The notes under the pieces: model-generated
Database searches by the model: none
What the model was told of the DNA's origin: nothing
What the model saw: only the letters and a program-made list of their open reading frames with translations
From: Desulfurispirillum indicum S5
Lineage (GTDB): Bacteria; Chrysiogenota; Chrysiogenetes; Chrysiogenales; Chrysiogenaceae
Direction of reading: 5' to 3'
DNA length: 64,000 nt
Assembly (NCBI RefSeq): GCF_000177635.2
Contig: NC_014836.1
Location: 2,340,001 to 2,404,000 of the forward strand
Position numbers and translations under genes: made by a program
Shown here: in pieces, positions 50,975-60,161 of the stretch
How the letters are laid out: the number at the start of each line of letters is the position of its first letter
Position numbering within the stretch: position 1 is the first letter of the stretch

Positions 50975-51964
50975 TTATCTGGCAAAGCGCTTGGTCCATT
51001 CGCGCACCACCGCGTCCTTGGTCTCTCCTACCTTATTGAAATCCATGGAGATGAGAGGAATATCCCCAAGCTGAGGCAGCTTCTCAGAAGTGGCAATGCC
51101 TTCCATGGTGACACCGGCTTTCATGACGGCATAGGACTTCATGGCATTCTCACTGATGGCCCAGTCAAGAAATCGCTTGGCTGCTGCCGGATTGGGGCCA
51201 CCCTTGACCAGGGCGTTTGCTTCCAGTTCATAACCAACGCCCTCTTTCGGGAAGATCAGCTGCACGGGAAAGCCCTGATTGGCCTGAGACTGGATGCTGA
51301 GCACCAGGGAGAGACCGACGACAGCCTCACCAGAACCGGCCAGACGAGCAGGAGCAGAACCGCTGGAGGTGTATTGACGGACATTGCTGTTCAGCTGCTC
51401 CATGTACTCCCAACCTTCCTTTTCGCCGAAAATGCTGAGCCAGGAGTTCACGTGGACGAAACCTGTCCCCGATTCTGCAGGATTGGGCATGACCACAAGT
51501 CCGCGATAGCGCGGGTCGGTCAGATCTTTCCAGGATGTGGGCAGAGGAAGCTTCAGATCATGTAATTCACGGGTGTTGATCGCAACACCACCAATATACA
51601 TGGTCATGCCATACCAGAAATCCTGATCGCTTTTGAAACGTGCCGGAATGCGACGGGCATCGCGGGGGCGATAGGGCTCCAGAATGCCTTCTTTGGCCAG
51701 CGGATCAAGGGCGGTTGCCGCCGTTCCCCAGATAAGGTCGGCCTGGGGCGAACGGGATTCCGCTTTCACCCTGGCCGCCAGCGCACCTGTTGAAATACGC
51801 AGTACCTGAATGTCCAGATCCGGCAGGGCCGCACGGGCTGCTCGCATATACGCTTCAATTTCCTCGTTTTCCAGGGCAGAGTAGACCACAACACGGTTAC
51901 TGGCTTGGGCTGATACTGCCAGAAAAACTCCCAGGACAAGAACCCCAAATAATTGACGCAACAT
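50975..51964 (-). CDS. ABC transporter periplasmic binding protein (iron/2-aminoethylphosphonate type)
   Basis: 329 residues. Signal peptide MLRQLFGVLVLGVFLAVSAQA; start preceded by AAAGGAG. The mature part begins NRVVVYSALENEEI, and IEAYMRAARAALPD and GGVAINTRELHDLKLP are typical of the extracellular family-1 Fbp/AfuA-like binding proteins. LIWGTAATALDPLAKEG and VGLSLVLSIQSQAN suggest ligand loops. Fe(III) ligands such as paired Tyr are not obvious in the C-half, which makes an organic phosphorus ligand possible. Evidence for the substrate is contextual only. Confidence 0.8.
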   Translation of the reverse strand: MLRQLFGVLVLGVFLAVSAQASNRVVVYSALENEEIEAYMRAARAALPDLDIQVLRISTGALAARVKAESRSPQADLIWGTAATALDPLAKEGILEPYRPRDARRIPARFKSDQDFWYGMTMYIGGVAINTRELHDLKLPLPTSWKDLTDPRYRGLVVMPNPAESGTGFVHVNSWLSIFGEKEGWEYMEQLNSNVRQYTSSGSAPARLAGSGEAVVGLSLVLSIQSQANQGFPVQLIFPKEGVGYELEANALVKGGPNPAAAKRFLDWAISENAMKSYAVMKAGVTMEGIATSEKLPQLGDIPLISMDFNKVGETKDAVVREWTKRFAR

Positions 51965-52010
51965 AAGCTCTCCTTTTACTGCTGATATTTATAATTGCAG
52001 TACATGTTTC

Positions 52011-52823
52011 TCAGATAATCGCGTGGCGTACGCGGGCCGAAACCCATTCGCTGGCCAGTACGGTGACGAAGATGGCAATGAAAATCACGGAAACCTGGGA
52101 CCAGGCCAGGGAGTTGACCGAAGCCATGAGCTGCAGGCCGATGCCGCCAGCTCCCACCAGTCCAAGCACGGTGGATTCGCGGATGTTGATATCCCAACGG
52201 TAGACGGAGATACCGGCAAAGGCGGGCATTACCTGGGGCACGATGCCATAGGCCATGACCTGCATCCCATTGGCGCCGGTGGCGGCAATGGCTTCCACCT
52301 GGCTGGTGTCAATCTCTTCGATGGCTTCGTAGAGGAGCTTGCCAATGAAGCCGATGGAGCGCAGGGCGATGGCGATTATGCCTGCCAGCACCCCGGGGCC
52401 GACGATGGTCACCAGCAGCATGGCCCAGATGAGGGAGTTGATGGAGCGCGAGGACACGATGACCATCAGGGCCGCTGTGCGCACCATGGTGTGGGGAGTG
52501 GTGTTGCGGGCCGCCATGAAGGCCGTGGGCACGGCCACCACGATGCCCAGCAGAGTGCCCAGGGTGGCAATATTAATGGTATCCCAGAGGGGCTTCCACA
52601 GCCTTTCCATGTAGGTCCAGCGGGGCGGAATCATGCGACTGAGCAGGTCGGCCCCCTGCTGGGGCGCGTCCAGGGCGAAGAACCAGATGGTCTTGTCGGA
52701 AATGATCTGCCAGCACCAGAGAAAGAGGAAGACCCCGAAGAACCAGCAGGCCCACTGGGTCAGCTGCTGGCGACGATTACGGTGTTTCCAGATTCTGCCA
52801 TCGGCAGTGGTAATTACGGGCAT
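52011..52823 (-). CDS. phnE: Phosphonate-type ABC permease, second copy
   Basis: 270 residues. Family marks are SRSINSLIWAMLLVTIVGPG and LLYEAIEEIDTSQVEAI, and VLGLVGAGGIGLQL near the end. Its ATG overlaps the stop of the preceding phnE (TAATG). Two unequal phnE genes in tandem occur in phosphite/phosphonate transporters; they may form a heterodimer channel. Confidence 0.9.
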   Translation of the reverse strand: MPVITTADGRIWKHRNRRQQLTQWACWFFGVFLFLWCWQIISDKTIWFFALDAPQQGADLLSRMIPPRWTYMERLWKPLWDTINIATLGTLLGIVVAVPTAFMAARNTTPHTMVRTAALMVIVSSRSINSLIWAMLLVTIVGPGVLAGIIAIALRSIGFIGKLLYEAIEEIDTSQVEAIAATGANGMQVMAYGIVPQVMPAFAGISVYRWDINIRESTVLGLVGAGGIGLQLMASVNSLAWSQVSVIFIAIFVTVLASEWVSARVRHAII

Positions 52824-53614
52824 TACTGCAACCTCTTGCGCACGAAGCTGGAAAAGTATTCGGTCATCAGAACGATGCCGATGATAATCAGCAGAATGGC
52901 GGCGGCGGTATCGTACTCGTAGCGGTCAAAAGCCGTGTTCAGGGTAGCACCGATGCCACCGGCACCCACGATGCCGATGACGGCCGCTTCGCGGAAGTTG
53001 ATATCCAGGCGGTAGACCGACAGGCCAATCAGACGCGGCATGACCTGGGGCGCAATACCGTAGCAGACCATCTGCAGCCAGCTGCCGCCGGTGGCGCGAA
53101 TGGCCTCCACCTGGGAACGGTCGATATCCTCGATGTCCTCGGCCATGAGCTTGGCCATGAAGCCGATGGTGGCAAAGGCCAGGGTGATGACACCCGCCAG
53201 GGGGCCGAAGCCGAACATGGCCACGAAGAGGATGGCGATGATGATTTCCTGGAAAGTGCGCGAGATGGAGATAATGCCGCGACAGGCGATGTAGATGGGC
53301 AAGGGAGCCACATTGCGGGCTGCCCCCAGAGCGATGGGAACGGAGAGAGCCACGCCGATCACCGTGGAGGTGAAGGTCATGGTCAGGCTTTCGATCATGC
53401 CGTCCACAATGTCACCCCAGCGACTGCTGAAGTCGGGACGGGCAAAGGAAGCCACAAAGGCCAGTCCGCGTTCCAACCCTTCGTAGACTCGTATCCAGTT
53501 GATATCCACACTGGCAGTTGCCAGCAGCAGGTAGAGGAGAATACCCCCATAGAGCCCATAGCGCTGCCAGGGATTGGCGATAAAAGGCTTTGGTTGCCAG
53601 GTGCGATTGCTCAT
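52823..53614 (-). CDS. phnE: Phosphonate-type ABC permease, first copy
   Basis: 263 residues from the ATG at 53614, preceded by a weak GGGGAA site 12 nt upstream. It carries ISRTFQEIIIAILFV, LMAEDIEDIDRSQVEAI and VIGIVGAGGIGATL. The open frame extends upstream into the M4 element, which is not coding. The M insertion lies between phnC and this gene and may change spacing or polarity. Confidence 0.9.
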   Translation of the reverse strand: MSNRTWQPKPFIANPWQRYGLYGGILLYLLLATASVDINWIRVYEGLERGLAFVASFARPDFSSRWGDIVDGMIESLTMTFTSTVIGVALSVPIALGAARNVAPLPIYIACRGIISISRTFQEIIIAILFVAMFGFGPLAGVITLAFATIGFMAKLMAEDIEDIDRSQVEAIRATGGSWLQMVCYGIAPQVMPRLIGLSVYRLDINFREAAVIGIVGAGGIGATLNTAFDRYEYDTAAAILLIIIGIVLMTEYFSSFVRKRLQ

Positions 53615-53629
53615 CAGTTCATGTTCCCC

Positions 53630-53786
53630 TAACAGGCTGCTGAAAAAACCCCATCTGCGGCGTTGCCCGCTGTCGCTCGTCGCTGCAACGTACAGGGAGT
53701 ACGCTTCACTCCTTGCTTTGCGGGCGCCTTGCACCTGTAGGTTTTTCAATTGCCTGCTTATTCTGAGATATTCCAACAAGCTGCTA
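53630..53786. repeat. M element copy M4, between phnC and phnE
   Basis: 157 bp from TAACAGGCTGCTGAAAA to the end at 53786, with CGTAC-AGGGA-GTACG inside. The last bases CTA at 53784-53786 are the stop codon of phnC on the minus strand. It interrupts the operon. Confidence 0.85.
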
Positions 53787-54614
53787 AAAGGCCAGGCTCT
53801 GCTGGGGCAGGAAGCTGGCCTTGCTGGGAACCGGATCATCCTCTTCGTCATCCAGACACTGGATGGAGGCGTTCCAGTCCTCTTCACCGTAGATGCGGGT
53901 CAGGGCATCGGCGGTCAGCTCCGCCGGAGAGCCGTCAAAGACAATTTCTCCCTGGCGCAGCCCCACGATGCGGGCGGCGAACATCTGGGCCAGGGCCACG
54001 TCGTGAATATTGATGACCGCTGCCAGACCCTTCTCGCTGCACAGTTCACAGATCAGGCGCATGATCTGGCGCGAGGTTTTGGGGTCCAGGCTGGCGGTGG
54101 GCTCGTCCACCAGCAGAATATCGGGATCCTGAATCAGAGCGCGGGCGATGCCTACCCGCTGCCGCTGCCCCCCGGAGAGGGCGTCGGCACGCTTGTCGGC
54201 GAAGTGGTCCAGGCCCACCCGCTCCAGCAGGCCAAAGGCGGCGTCGATATCCGCCTGGGGATAGCGGCGCAGGAAACTGCGCCAGAAACCCACATAGCCA
54301 AGGCGTCCTGAAAGGACATTTTCCATTACACTCAGGCGCTCCACCAGGGCGTACTCCTGGAAGATCATACCCATGCGACGGCGCTGCTGACGCAGAGCTG
54401 CCGAGCCAAGGGCGGTCAGCTCCGCATTCCCCAGGGTTATTCGGCCATCGGTCGGCTCCACCAGTCGGTTCACGCAGCGGATCAGAGTACTTTTGCCCGC
54501 TCCCGACGGCCCGATCAGGGCCATGACCTGCCCACGGGGAACGGCGAGCTTGACCCCTTTCAGGGCCAGATCGCCGGTGGGATAGCGTTTGACGAGACCT
54601 TCAATGTACAGCAT
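53784..54614 (-). CDS. phnC: Phosphonate-type ABC transporter ATPase
   Basis: 276 residues. Start at 54614 lies 5 bp after the phnD stop; Walker [15 protein letters not shown], signature [15 protein letters not shown], Walker [13 protein letters not shown]. The C-terminal end ([14 protein letters not shown]) finishes with the TAG formed by the M4 terminus, so the last residues may not be those of the ancestral gene. Length is slightly above the usual 250-260. Confidence 0.92.
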   Translation of the reverse strand: MLYIEGLVKRYPTGDLALKGVKLAVPRGQVMALIGPSGAGKSTLIRCVNRLVEPTDGRITLGNAELTALGSAALRQQRRRMGMIFQEYALVERLSVMENVLSGRLGYVGFWRSFLRRYPQADIDAAFGLLERVGLDHFADKRADALSGGQRQRVGIARALIQDPDILLVDEPTASLDPKTSRQIMRLICELCSEKGLAAVINIHDVALAQMFAARIVGLRQGEIVFDGSPAELTADALTRIYGEEDWNASIQCLDDEEDDPVPSKASFLPQQSLAF

Positions 54615-54619
54615 GGCGT

Positions 54620-55588
54620 TTACCGGCAATCGTAGGTGACACCCATGGCCTGATCTATGGTGCGGATCACGGCCCAGTGCTCTTTATAGGTGATGGGCAG
54701 GAACTGGCCCTCGTTGGCAAATTCTTCCTGCAGAGCGGAACCTTCCCAGTCGAAGGTGAAGAAGGCTTCCTTGACCTTGGCCGCCAGATCGGGGTGCAGG
54801 TTGTACACGTGGCCGTACCCAGTGGTGGGGAAGGTCTGGGAGCGATAGATCGTCTTGATGCGGCTCTGATCCACAGCGCCGCGATCCAGCATGCGCCCCA
54901 GAACGGAGTTGGCAATGGCAGCGGCATCGTAGTCGCGGTTAGCTACGCCCAGGATGGAGTTGTCGTGGCGACCGGAAAAGGCCGTCTTGAAGTCCTTATC
55001 GGCCTGCAGGCCAAATTCTGCTTCCAGCAGGGCTGAAGGAGCCTTAAAGCCGGAGTTGGAGGTGGGAGAGGTAAAGGCCAGGGTGCGGCCGCGCAGGTCT
55101 TCAATGCGCTCAATACCACTGCCGGGATAGGTGATAATTTCCATCTCATACCCGTAGGAACCATCCTTCGCCGACATGATGGCAAAGGGCACAAAACCGG
55201 CACAATTGACGGCAATGGGGTTGCCGCCAGTGTTGACACCAGCCACGTGCAGGCGTCCAGCCCGCATGGCTTCATACTGGGCCGCGTTTGACTGAACGGG
55301 GAAGAACTGGACGCGCTTGCCGGTCACCTTCTCCATGTGCTTGATAAAGCCATCCCACACGCGGGCGTACACCGAGGGATCCTCAACGGGGGTGTAGGCG
55401 AAAATCAGGGTGGAGGGATTGACCCACTCGCGGGGATTGTCGGGCAGGTCAGCCACCAGGTCGCCATTGCGGTCACAGAAGCGCTCGCTGAGCTGGCCCC
55501 GTGGGCAGTCCTGGGCCAGGGCACTCAGTGTTGCTAAAACAGAAAACACCAGGAACAGCATGCTGCGGAAAACATATTTCAATTTCAT
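54620..55588 (-). CDS. phnD: PhnD-like phosphonate/phosphite-type binding protein
   Basis: 322 residues. Start at 55588 follows GAGG. Signal peptide ends LSALAQ. A conserved segment with [13 protein letters not shown] follows [11 protein letters not shown]. Family hallmarks are [31 protein letters not shown], and [17 protein letters not shown] with ligand-binding Ser/Thr residues. It is about 70 percent identical by eye to the next gene upstream. Confidence 0.9.
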   Translation of the reverse strand: MKLKYVFRSMLFLVFSVLATLSALAQDCPRGQLSERFCDRNGDLVADLPDNPREWVNPSTLIFAYTPVEDPSVYARVWDGFIKHMEKVTGKRVQFFPVQSNAAQYEAMRAGRLHVAGVNTGGNPIAVNCAGFVPFAIMSAKDGSYGYEMEIITYPGSGIERIEDLRGRTLAFTSPTSNSGFKAPSALLEAEFGLQADKDFKTAFSGRHDNSILGVANRDYDAAAIANSVLGRMLDRGAVDQSRIKTIYRSQTFPTTGYGHVYNLHPDLAAKVKEAFFTFDWEGSALQEEFANEGQFLPITYKEHWAVIRTIDQAMGVTYDCR

Positions 55589-55624
55589 CGGAAACACCTC
55601 ATTCTTTATTCATTTTTATGGCCG

Positions 55625-56602
55625 TCAGCGACACTCGTATTTCACGCCCATGGCCTCGTCAATGGCACGTACCACTGACCAGTGCTCTTTGTAGGTGATG
55701 GGGATAAAGCGTTCCTGCTGGAAGGGAGCAAACTCCTGCTGCATGAGTGTGCCTTCCCAGTTGAAGGTGAGAAAGGCTTCCCTGACCTTGGCGGCCAGGT
55801 CGGGATGCAGGTTGTACACGTGACCGTACCCGGTGGTGGGGAAAGGCTCTGACTCGTAGATGACCCGGATGTCGTCCATGTTGATCACACCGCGGGCCGC
55901 CATGCGCACCATGATCTCGTCGGCGATGGCAGCGGCGTCATAGTCCCGGTTGACCACGCCCAGGATGGAGTTATCGTGCTTGCCCGAATAGGCGGTTTTG
56001 AAATCCTTGTCGGCCACCATGCCGTACTCCTTTTCCAGCAGGGCCGATGGAGCCTTGAAACCGGAGTTGGAGGTGGGGGAAACAAAGGCCATGGTCTTGC
56101 CGCGCAGGTCATCCAGGGTGCCTATGCCACTGTCGCGGTGGGTGATAAAGGCCATGCGATAACCGTAATTTCCGTCCTTGGCGGCCATGATGGTGAAGGG
56201 AACAAAGCCGGAGCAGTTCACAGCCACGGGCACGCCACCCGTGTTGACACCAGCCACGTGCAGGCGTCCGGCCCGCATGGCTTCATACTGAGCCGCATAG
56301 GACTGCACCGGGAAAAACTGGACGCGCTTGCCGGTCACCTGTTCCATGTGCTTGATAAAGCCGTCCCACACGCGGGCATAGACGGAAGGGTCCTCGACAG
56401 GGGTGTAGGAGAAGATCAGGGTGGAGGGGTTGATCCAGTCTTTGGAATCAGCGGGCACATCGGCCACCATATCGCCATTGCGATCACAGAAACGTTCACT
56501 GAGCTGACCACGGAAGCAGTCCTTGGCACTGGCACCACCCACAAGGCTGAAAACAATCAGGAAAAGTGTGACCATGGTGCGGCCTCGCATAAATAGGTTC
56601 AT
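55625..56602 (-). CDS. phnD: PhnD-like phosphonate/phosphite-type binding protein, paralogue
   Basis: 325 residues; first gene of the eight-gene minus-strand run. AGGTG lies 5 nt before the ATG at 56602. The pattern is as for the neighbour: [50 protein letters not shown]. Differences concentrate in the C-terminal half. A recent tandem duplication with possible ligand change is likely. No C-P lyase, phosphonatase or phosphite dehydrogenase is seen in the window. Confidence 0.9.
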   Translation of the reverse strand: MNLFMRGRTMVTLFLIVFSLVGGASAKDCFRGQLSERFCDRNGDMVADVPADSKDWINPSTLIFSYTPVEDPSVYARVWDGFIKHMEQVTGKRVQFFPVQSYAAQYEAMRAGRLHVAGVNTGGVPVAVNCSGFVPFTIMAAKDGNYGYRMAFITHRDSGIGTLDDLRGKTMAFVSPTSNSGFKAPSALLEKEYGMVADKDFKTAYSGKHDNSILGVVNRDYDAAAIADEIMVRMAARGVINMDDIRVIYESEPFPTTGYGHVYNLHPDLAAKVREAFLTFNWEGTLMQQEFAPFQQERFIPITYKEHWSVVRAIDEAMGVKYECR

Positions 56603-56872
56603 AGTTCACCTGCGCAGAAAAAATACGCGCCGAATGCGGGGCCGACACCCGATGAATCCATACCCGCGCAAGGCAGATTGCTGTTGTGCGTAGGTGGACC
56701 CGACAGGGCTTGACCCTTTGTCGGAAACGTTCCGGAATCGGCAACTCCCTGCCGTCCTCAGTGAGCGACTATGCAGAAACCAGCAGCGGGAAGCATTAAG
56801 GGAATGTGCGGAAAACGTAAAAGAGTGTGCCGCCAGGGTGGAGAGGAAAAAAACTTCCGGAAAAAGGATTTA
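56603..56872 (-). promoter_or_regulatory. Leader of the phosphonate operon with hairpins
   Basis: On the minus strand two hairpins are seen: one pairing CCGACA at the one side with TGTCGG (plus coordinates about 56700-56724), and GGCA-GGGAGT-TGCC just before it. I find no clear promoter and no PhoB-like CTGTCA pair. No gene is seen in this stretch. Confidence 0.45.
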
Positions 56873-57089
56873 TTGAAGTTTCGCACCTTGTCGCCTTAAT
56901 TTAAGACATTCTTGTCCTGATGTTTACCACGCGGAAACCGTATTGATTTTTCATGCTTGACTCATCTGGTGTTCCACTTTTCGACTCTGGATATTGTCCT
57001 TTTTGACCGCGCAAAAAGGACTCAAAAACGCGCCCCCCGAACGCCCGTTTTTCCGGATCGCCTGCTCGCCTGTTCTGGAGATCCGGCAG

Positions 57090-57213
57090 CAGGCTGCTCA
57101 AAGATGCCCATCTGCGGCGTTGCCGGGCATCGCTCGTCACTGCGACGTACAGGGAGTACGCCTCCTTTCTCGCTTTGCCCGCGCCTTGCACCTGGGCCTC
57201 TTTGCGTTGCCTG
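57090..57213. repeat. M element copy M5 (inside L5)
   Basis: Core bounded by CAGGCTGCTCAAAGATG and the inverse GCCTCTTTGCGTTGCCTG. Same insertion point as M2 in L4, so the two L copies may descend from one already carrying M, or share a target. Confidence 0.82.
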
Positions 57214-57373
57214 ACCCCTGCATCCCTGCAGTGCTGCCGGACCACTCACTTCCTGTGAGTGTCCCTTCGGGTCTTGCCAGCCAGGCGTCGCACTCACCGG
57301 ACGGGCTCAGGGGGGAGACGGTCTGCATCTGCCTTTCCCCCGTGGGCTGGCCCAGCCAGAACGCGCCGACTGT

Positions 57374-57497
57374 CAGGCTGCTGAAAAGCCCTCATCTGCT
57401 GCGTTGCCGGGCATCGCTCGTCACTGCGACGTACAGGGAGTACGCCTCGCTCCTCGCTTTGCCCGCGCCTTGCACCTGAGAACTTTTCAATTGCCTG
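57374..57497. repeat. M element copy M6 (inside L5, second site)
   Basis: Bounded by CAGGCTGCTGAAAAGCCC and AACTTTTCAATTGCCTG. L1 has the corresponding empty site near 18365-18390. Confidence 0.82.
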
Positions 57498-57888
57498 TAT
57501 AACACGGTAGACCCGCAGGGTTGACGCCACGAGGGCGGCAACCGCAAACCAAAAGCCACGGAGGGCGGTTGTTTGCGGTCCCCAGTTCCAGGCAAGCGGA
57601 CGGCTGAAAAGGACAGCACTGGGGGCCGCTTTTGCGCCACTTTTGGCGAGTCAAAAGTGGCAAAAGAAACTCACAAACAAGCTGAGGGCAATGTCAAGAA
57701 ACGCAGTCTGTACAGAACCATTTCAGCATGGCATCAGGGTCGGCGCAACAGCCTGCCGTTTCGGAGGGAGGGGAGAGAAATTTGATGATTTACTCCTCTT
57801 TTACACTTCCCCGACACCTTTCGGCGCTCCCCTGTTACCCTGCAGGGAAATGTTACTCACTTGTGCGTCACTGAGGAGGCGTCCCTCT

Positions 57889-60018
57889 ATGTCACCAACG
57901 GGAAAAAGGGAAGATCGCGCCCGGCTCAGGCAGATCGCCAGCGGAGCCATTGTCTTTATCATACTGTGCCTGAGCTCCAGTGTCGCCGCCATGGAGCACT
58001 CCCAGGCGGGTTGCCCCTTCATCAGCTTCCACCACGCCCTTGAGAAACCACCCACCATAGCCTTGCAGCGTACCCTGCTGGACGCGCGCTCCCTGCTGGA
58101 CACCACCTTCGGCTGCGACACTGCCCACAGGATTTCGGGAGCCATGGCGGTGGAGATTCACCTGGAGTATGCGCCATCGGATGAGCCGGGCTTCCGGGTG
58201 AGCGGCAGCACCTGGCAGGACATTCGGCGCATCACCATCAGCGCAGGCGAACCGGGGGAAATGAGCAGCGGCATCTACGCCCTGCTGCAGGAAAAGCTGG
58301 GCATCCAGTTTCTCCATCCGCGCCAGACGGTTTTCCCCGCATACCGGCAGTGGCCTCTGCCAGAGCACTTTGACCTCCGGGCTCGCCCACGCTTTGCCGT
58401 GCGGGGCTTTCACCTGCACACCCAGCACCCCACGGAGCTGGAAATGGCACTTCACCAGCCTGGCAGCGAGTCGCTGCAGATGGTGCGGGAATATATCGAC
58501 TGGCTGGCCCGCAACGGCCAGAACCACTTTCAGTTTTACCTGCTGCGCACCGTGGATCGTCACCACTGGCCAGAACACGCTCGCGCCATTGTGGACTACG
58601 CCCACCAGCGGGATATGGGGGTGGGAGTCATGGTTTCCGCCTCCATGCTGCAGCAGCACGCCTTCCAGCTGGTCAAACTCCTGCGGCCCGAACGCTACAG
58701 CACCCAGGCGCGCCGCAACCTGGAATGGCTCATGGCCATACCCTGGGACGCGGTGATCCTGGAGCCCACCACCGGGGAGTACCTGCCCGATATGCGTCGT
58801 CTCTTCCCCGGCGTGCTGGAGGCCATCGAGCGCATGACCATGGACGAATTCCAGACACCGCTGTTTTACGCCACCCACGTCATCCATCCCCGCGACCGCA
58901 TCGGCGGCGGCACCAACGACATTCACTGTGAACACCCGGTGGACCCCCGCTCCGGCATCCTCATTCATACCGTCATGTGTTACGACCTGCAGGAGCCCCT
59001 GCCCGGTGTCTATGGCAACCGCGACTTCCACTGGATGCGCGAACGGGCCCGTTGCGAAGTACAGCGCCGCCAGACCTGGTACTGGCCCGAATCCTCCTAC
59101 TGGGTGGCCTTCGACAATTCCGTGCCCCTGTTGCTACTCCCCTATCTGGACAGTCGCCTGCGGGATATCCTGCTCACCGCTAACATGGGCCTTGACGGCC
59201 ACGTGACCTTCAGTTCCGGCTGGGAGTGGGGTTACTGGCTCTTTGACTGGAGTATCGCCCACTGGAGCTGGCAGTGGTGGCACGAAGGCCAGGAACGCCA
59301 GCCCCTTCCCGCCGGACGCCTGCACCATCTGGCTGCGGACGGGGAGCTGGCCAGGTTGATGGAGCGCTCCCTGGACCTCCAGAATCACTTCCTGAAGGAT
59401 CACGAACTGCTGCGCTATCTGCCCGCCTTCGAACCCTTTGCCGAAGCGCCACCGCCCTTTGACTTCATATTTCAGCCCCGCCCCGAACGGCGGCCCGCCC
59501 ACCTCATGAAGCGCGCCTCGGCCACCGAAGCCCAGGCGGTGCTGGATGGCCCCGTCCGCCAGCTGGAAGCCTTTGCTCACCAGAGCCTGGCCCTGATCGC
59601 GACACACCAGCCCCGCAATGGCCTGGAGCGGGAGCTGTTGGATGGGCTGCATATCACCGCCCTGCGCGCCCTGCACCGCAGTGCCACCCTGCAGGCCACC
59701 ATCGCCCGCCGTGAAAAGCCGCGCCTGTGGCACCAGCCCACCCCTTCAGCACAGCAGCACCTGGAGCAGGCCGAACGCATCCGAAGCGAAGCCCTGTCCA
59801 TCGTGCGCCAGCGCGAAGCCGCCTACCGTTATCCCGTCAGCGACATTGCCAGCAGACGCCAGAGCTTCACCGCCTACGACTTTGGCTACCTCTACCCCGT
59901 CCATGAACTGTATTTCTGGCAGCGCGAAGAGGAGCAGGTTGCCACCGGGCGTTTTGACATGTTCTATCGCACCATCTGGAACTATTGGCGGGTACTGGGA
60001 CTTTCCGGTTTGTGGTGA
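57889..60018 (+). CDS. Secreted glycoside-hydrolase-like protein of unknown substrate
   Basis: 709 residues. The start at 57889 (MSPTGKREDRARLRQ) follows GAGGAGG and leads to a signal peptide ending SSSVAA. Residues 50-150 resemble the N-terminal domain that precedes glucuronidase/hexosaminidase barrels: EMSSGIYALLQEKLGIQFLHP. The centre has barrel-like features, RFAVRGFHLHTQHP, NGQNHFQFYLLR, and EPTTGEYLP with acidic candidates. The rest is helical, with Trp-rich WYWPESSYWVAFDN. I do not recognise a specific family. It has no transport or sugar genes near it. Confidence 0.7.
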   Translation: MSPTGKREDRARLRQIASGAIVFIILCLSSSVAAMEHSQAGCPFISFHHALEKPPTIALQRTLLDARSLLDTTFGCDTAHRISGAMAVEIHLEYAPSDEPGFRVSGSTWQDIRRITISAGEPGEMSSGIYALLQEKLGIQFLHPRQTVFPAYRQWPLPEHFDLRARPRFAVRGFHLHTQHPTELEMALHQPGSESLQMVREYIDWLARNGQNHFQFYLLRTVDRHHWPEHARAIVDYAHQRDMGVGVMVSASMLQQHAFQLVKLLRPERYSTQARRNLEWLMAIPWDAVILEPTTGEYLPDMRRLFPGVLEAIERMTMDEFQTPLFYATHVIHPRDRIGGGTNDIHCEHPVDPRSGILIHTVMCYDLQEPLPGVYGNRDFHWMRERARCEVQRRQTWYWPESSYWVAFDNSVPLLLLPYLDSRLRDILLTANMGLDGHVTFSSGWEWGYWLFDWSIAHWSWQWWHEGQERQPLPAGRLHHLAADGELARLMERSLDLQNHFLKDHELLRYLPAFEPFAEAPPPFDFIFQPRPERRPAHLMKRASATEAQAVLDGPVRQLEAFAHQSLALIATHQPRNGLERELLDGLHITALRALHRSATLQATIARREKPRLWHQPTPSAQQHLEQAERIRSEALSIVRQREAAYRYPVSDIASRRQSFTAYDFGYLYPVHELYFWQREEEQVATGRFDMFYRTIWNYWRVLGLSGLW

Positions 60019-60161
60019 GACATGCGAAGCGCATGCAAGAAGTTTGGCATGATGTCCTTCTGCCTGTATTGTGAGGAGCATATGGCAGAAGGTTGCTCAT
60101 TCCATGTCCCTCATGCGATGGTAGACTGCAATCAATAACGCAGAATACAGGAGCATTCAGC

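Larger units (their letters stand above)
56875..57770. repeat. L element copy L5
   Basis: Left terminus GAAGTTTCGCACC (56875-56887). Follows L1 through the CACTCAC-GTGAGTG hairpin and CCACTTTTGG hairpin. It is interrupted twice by M elements (57090-57213 and 57374-57497). The right end is degraded. Open frames here are not supported as genes. Confidence 0.8.
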
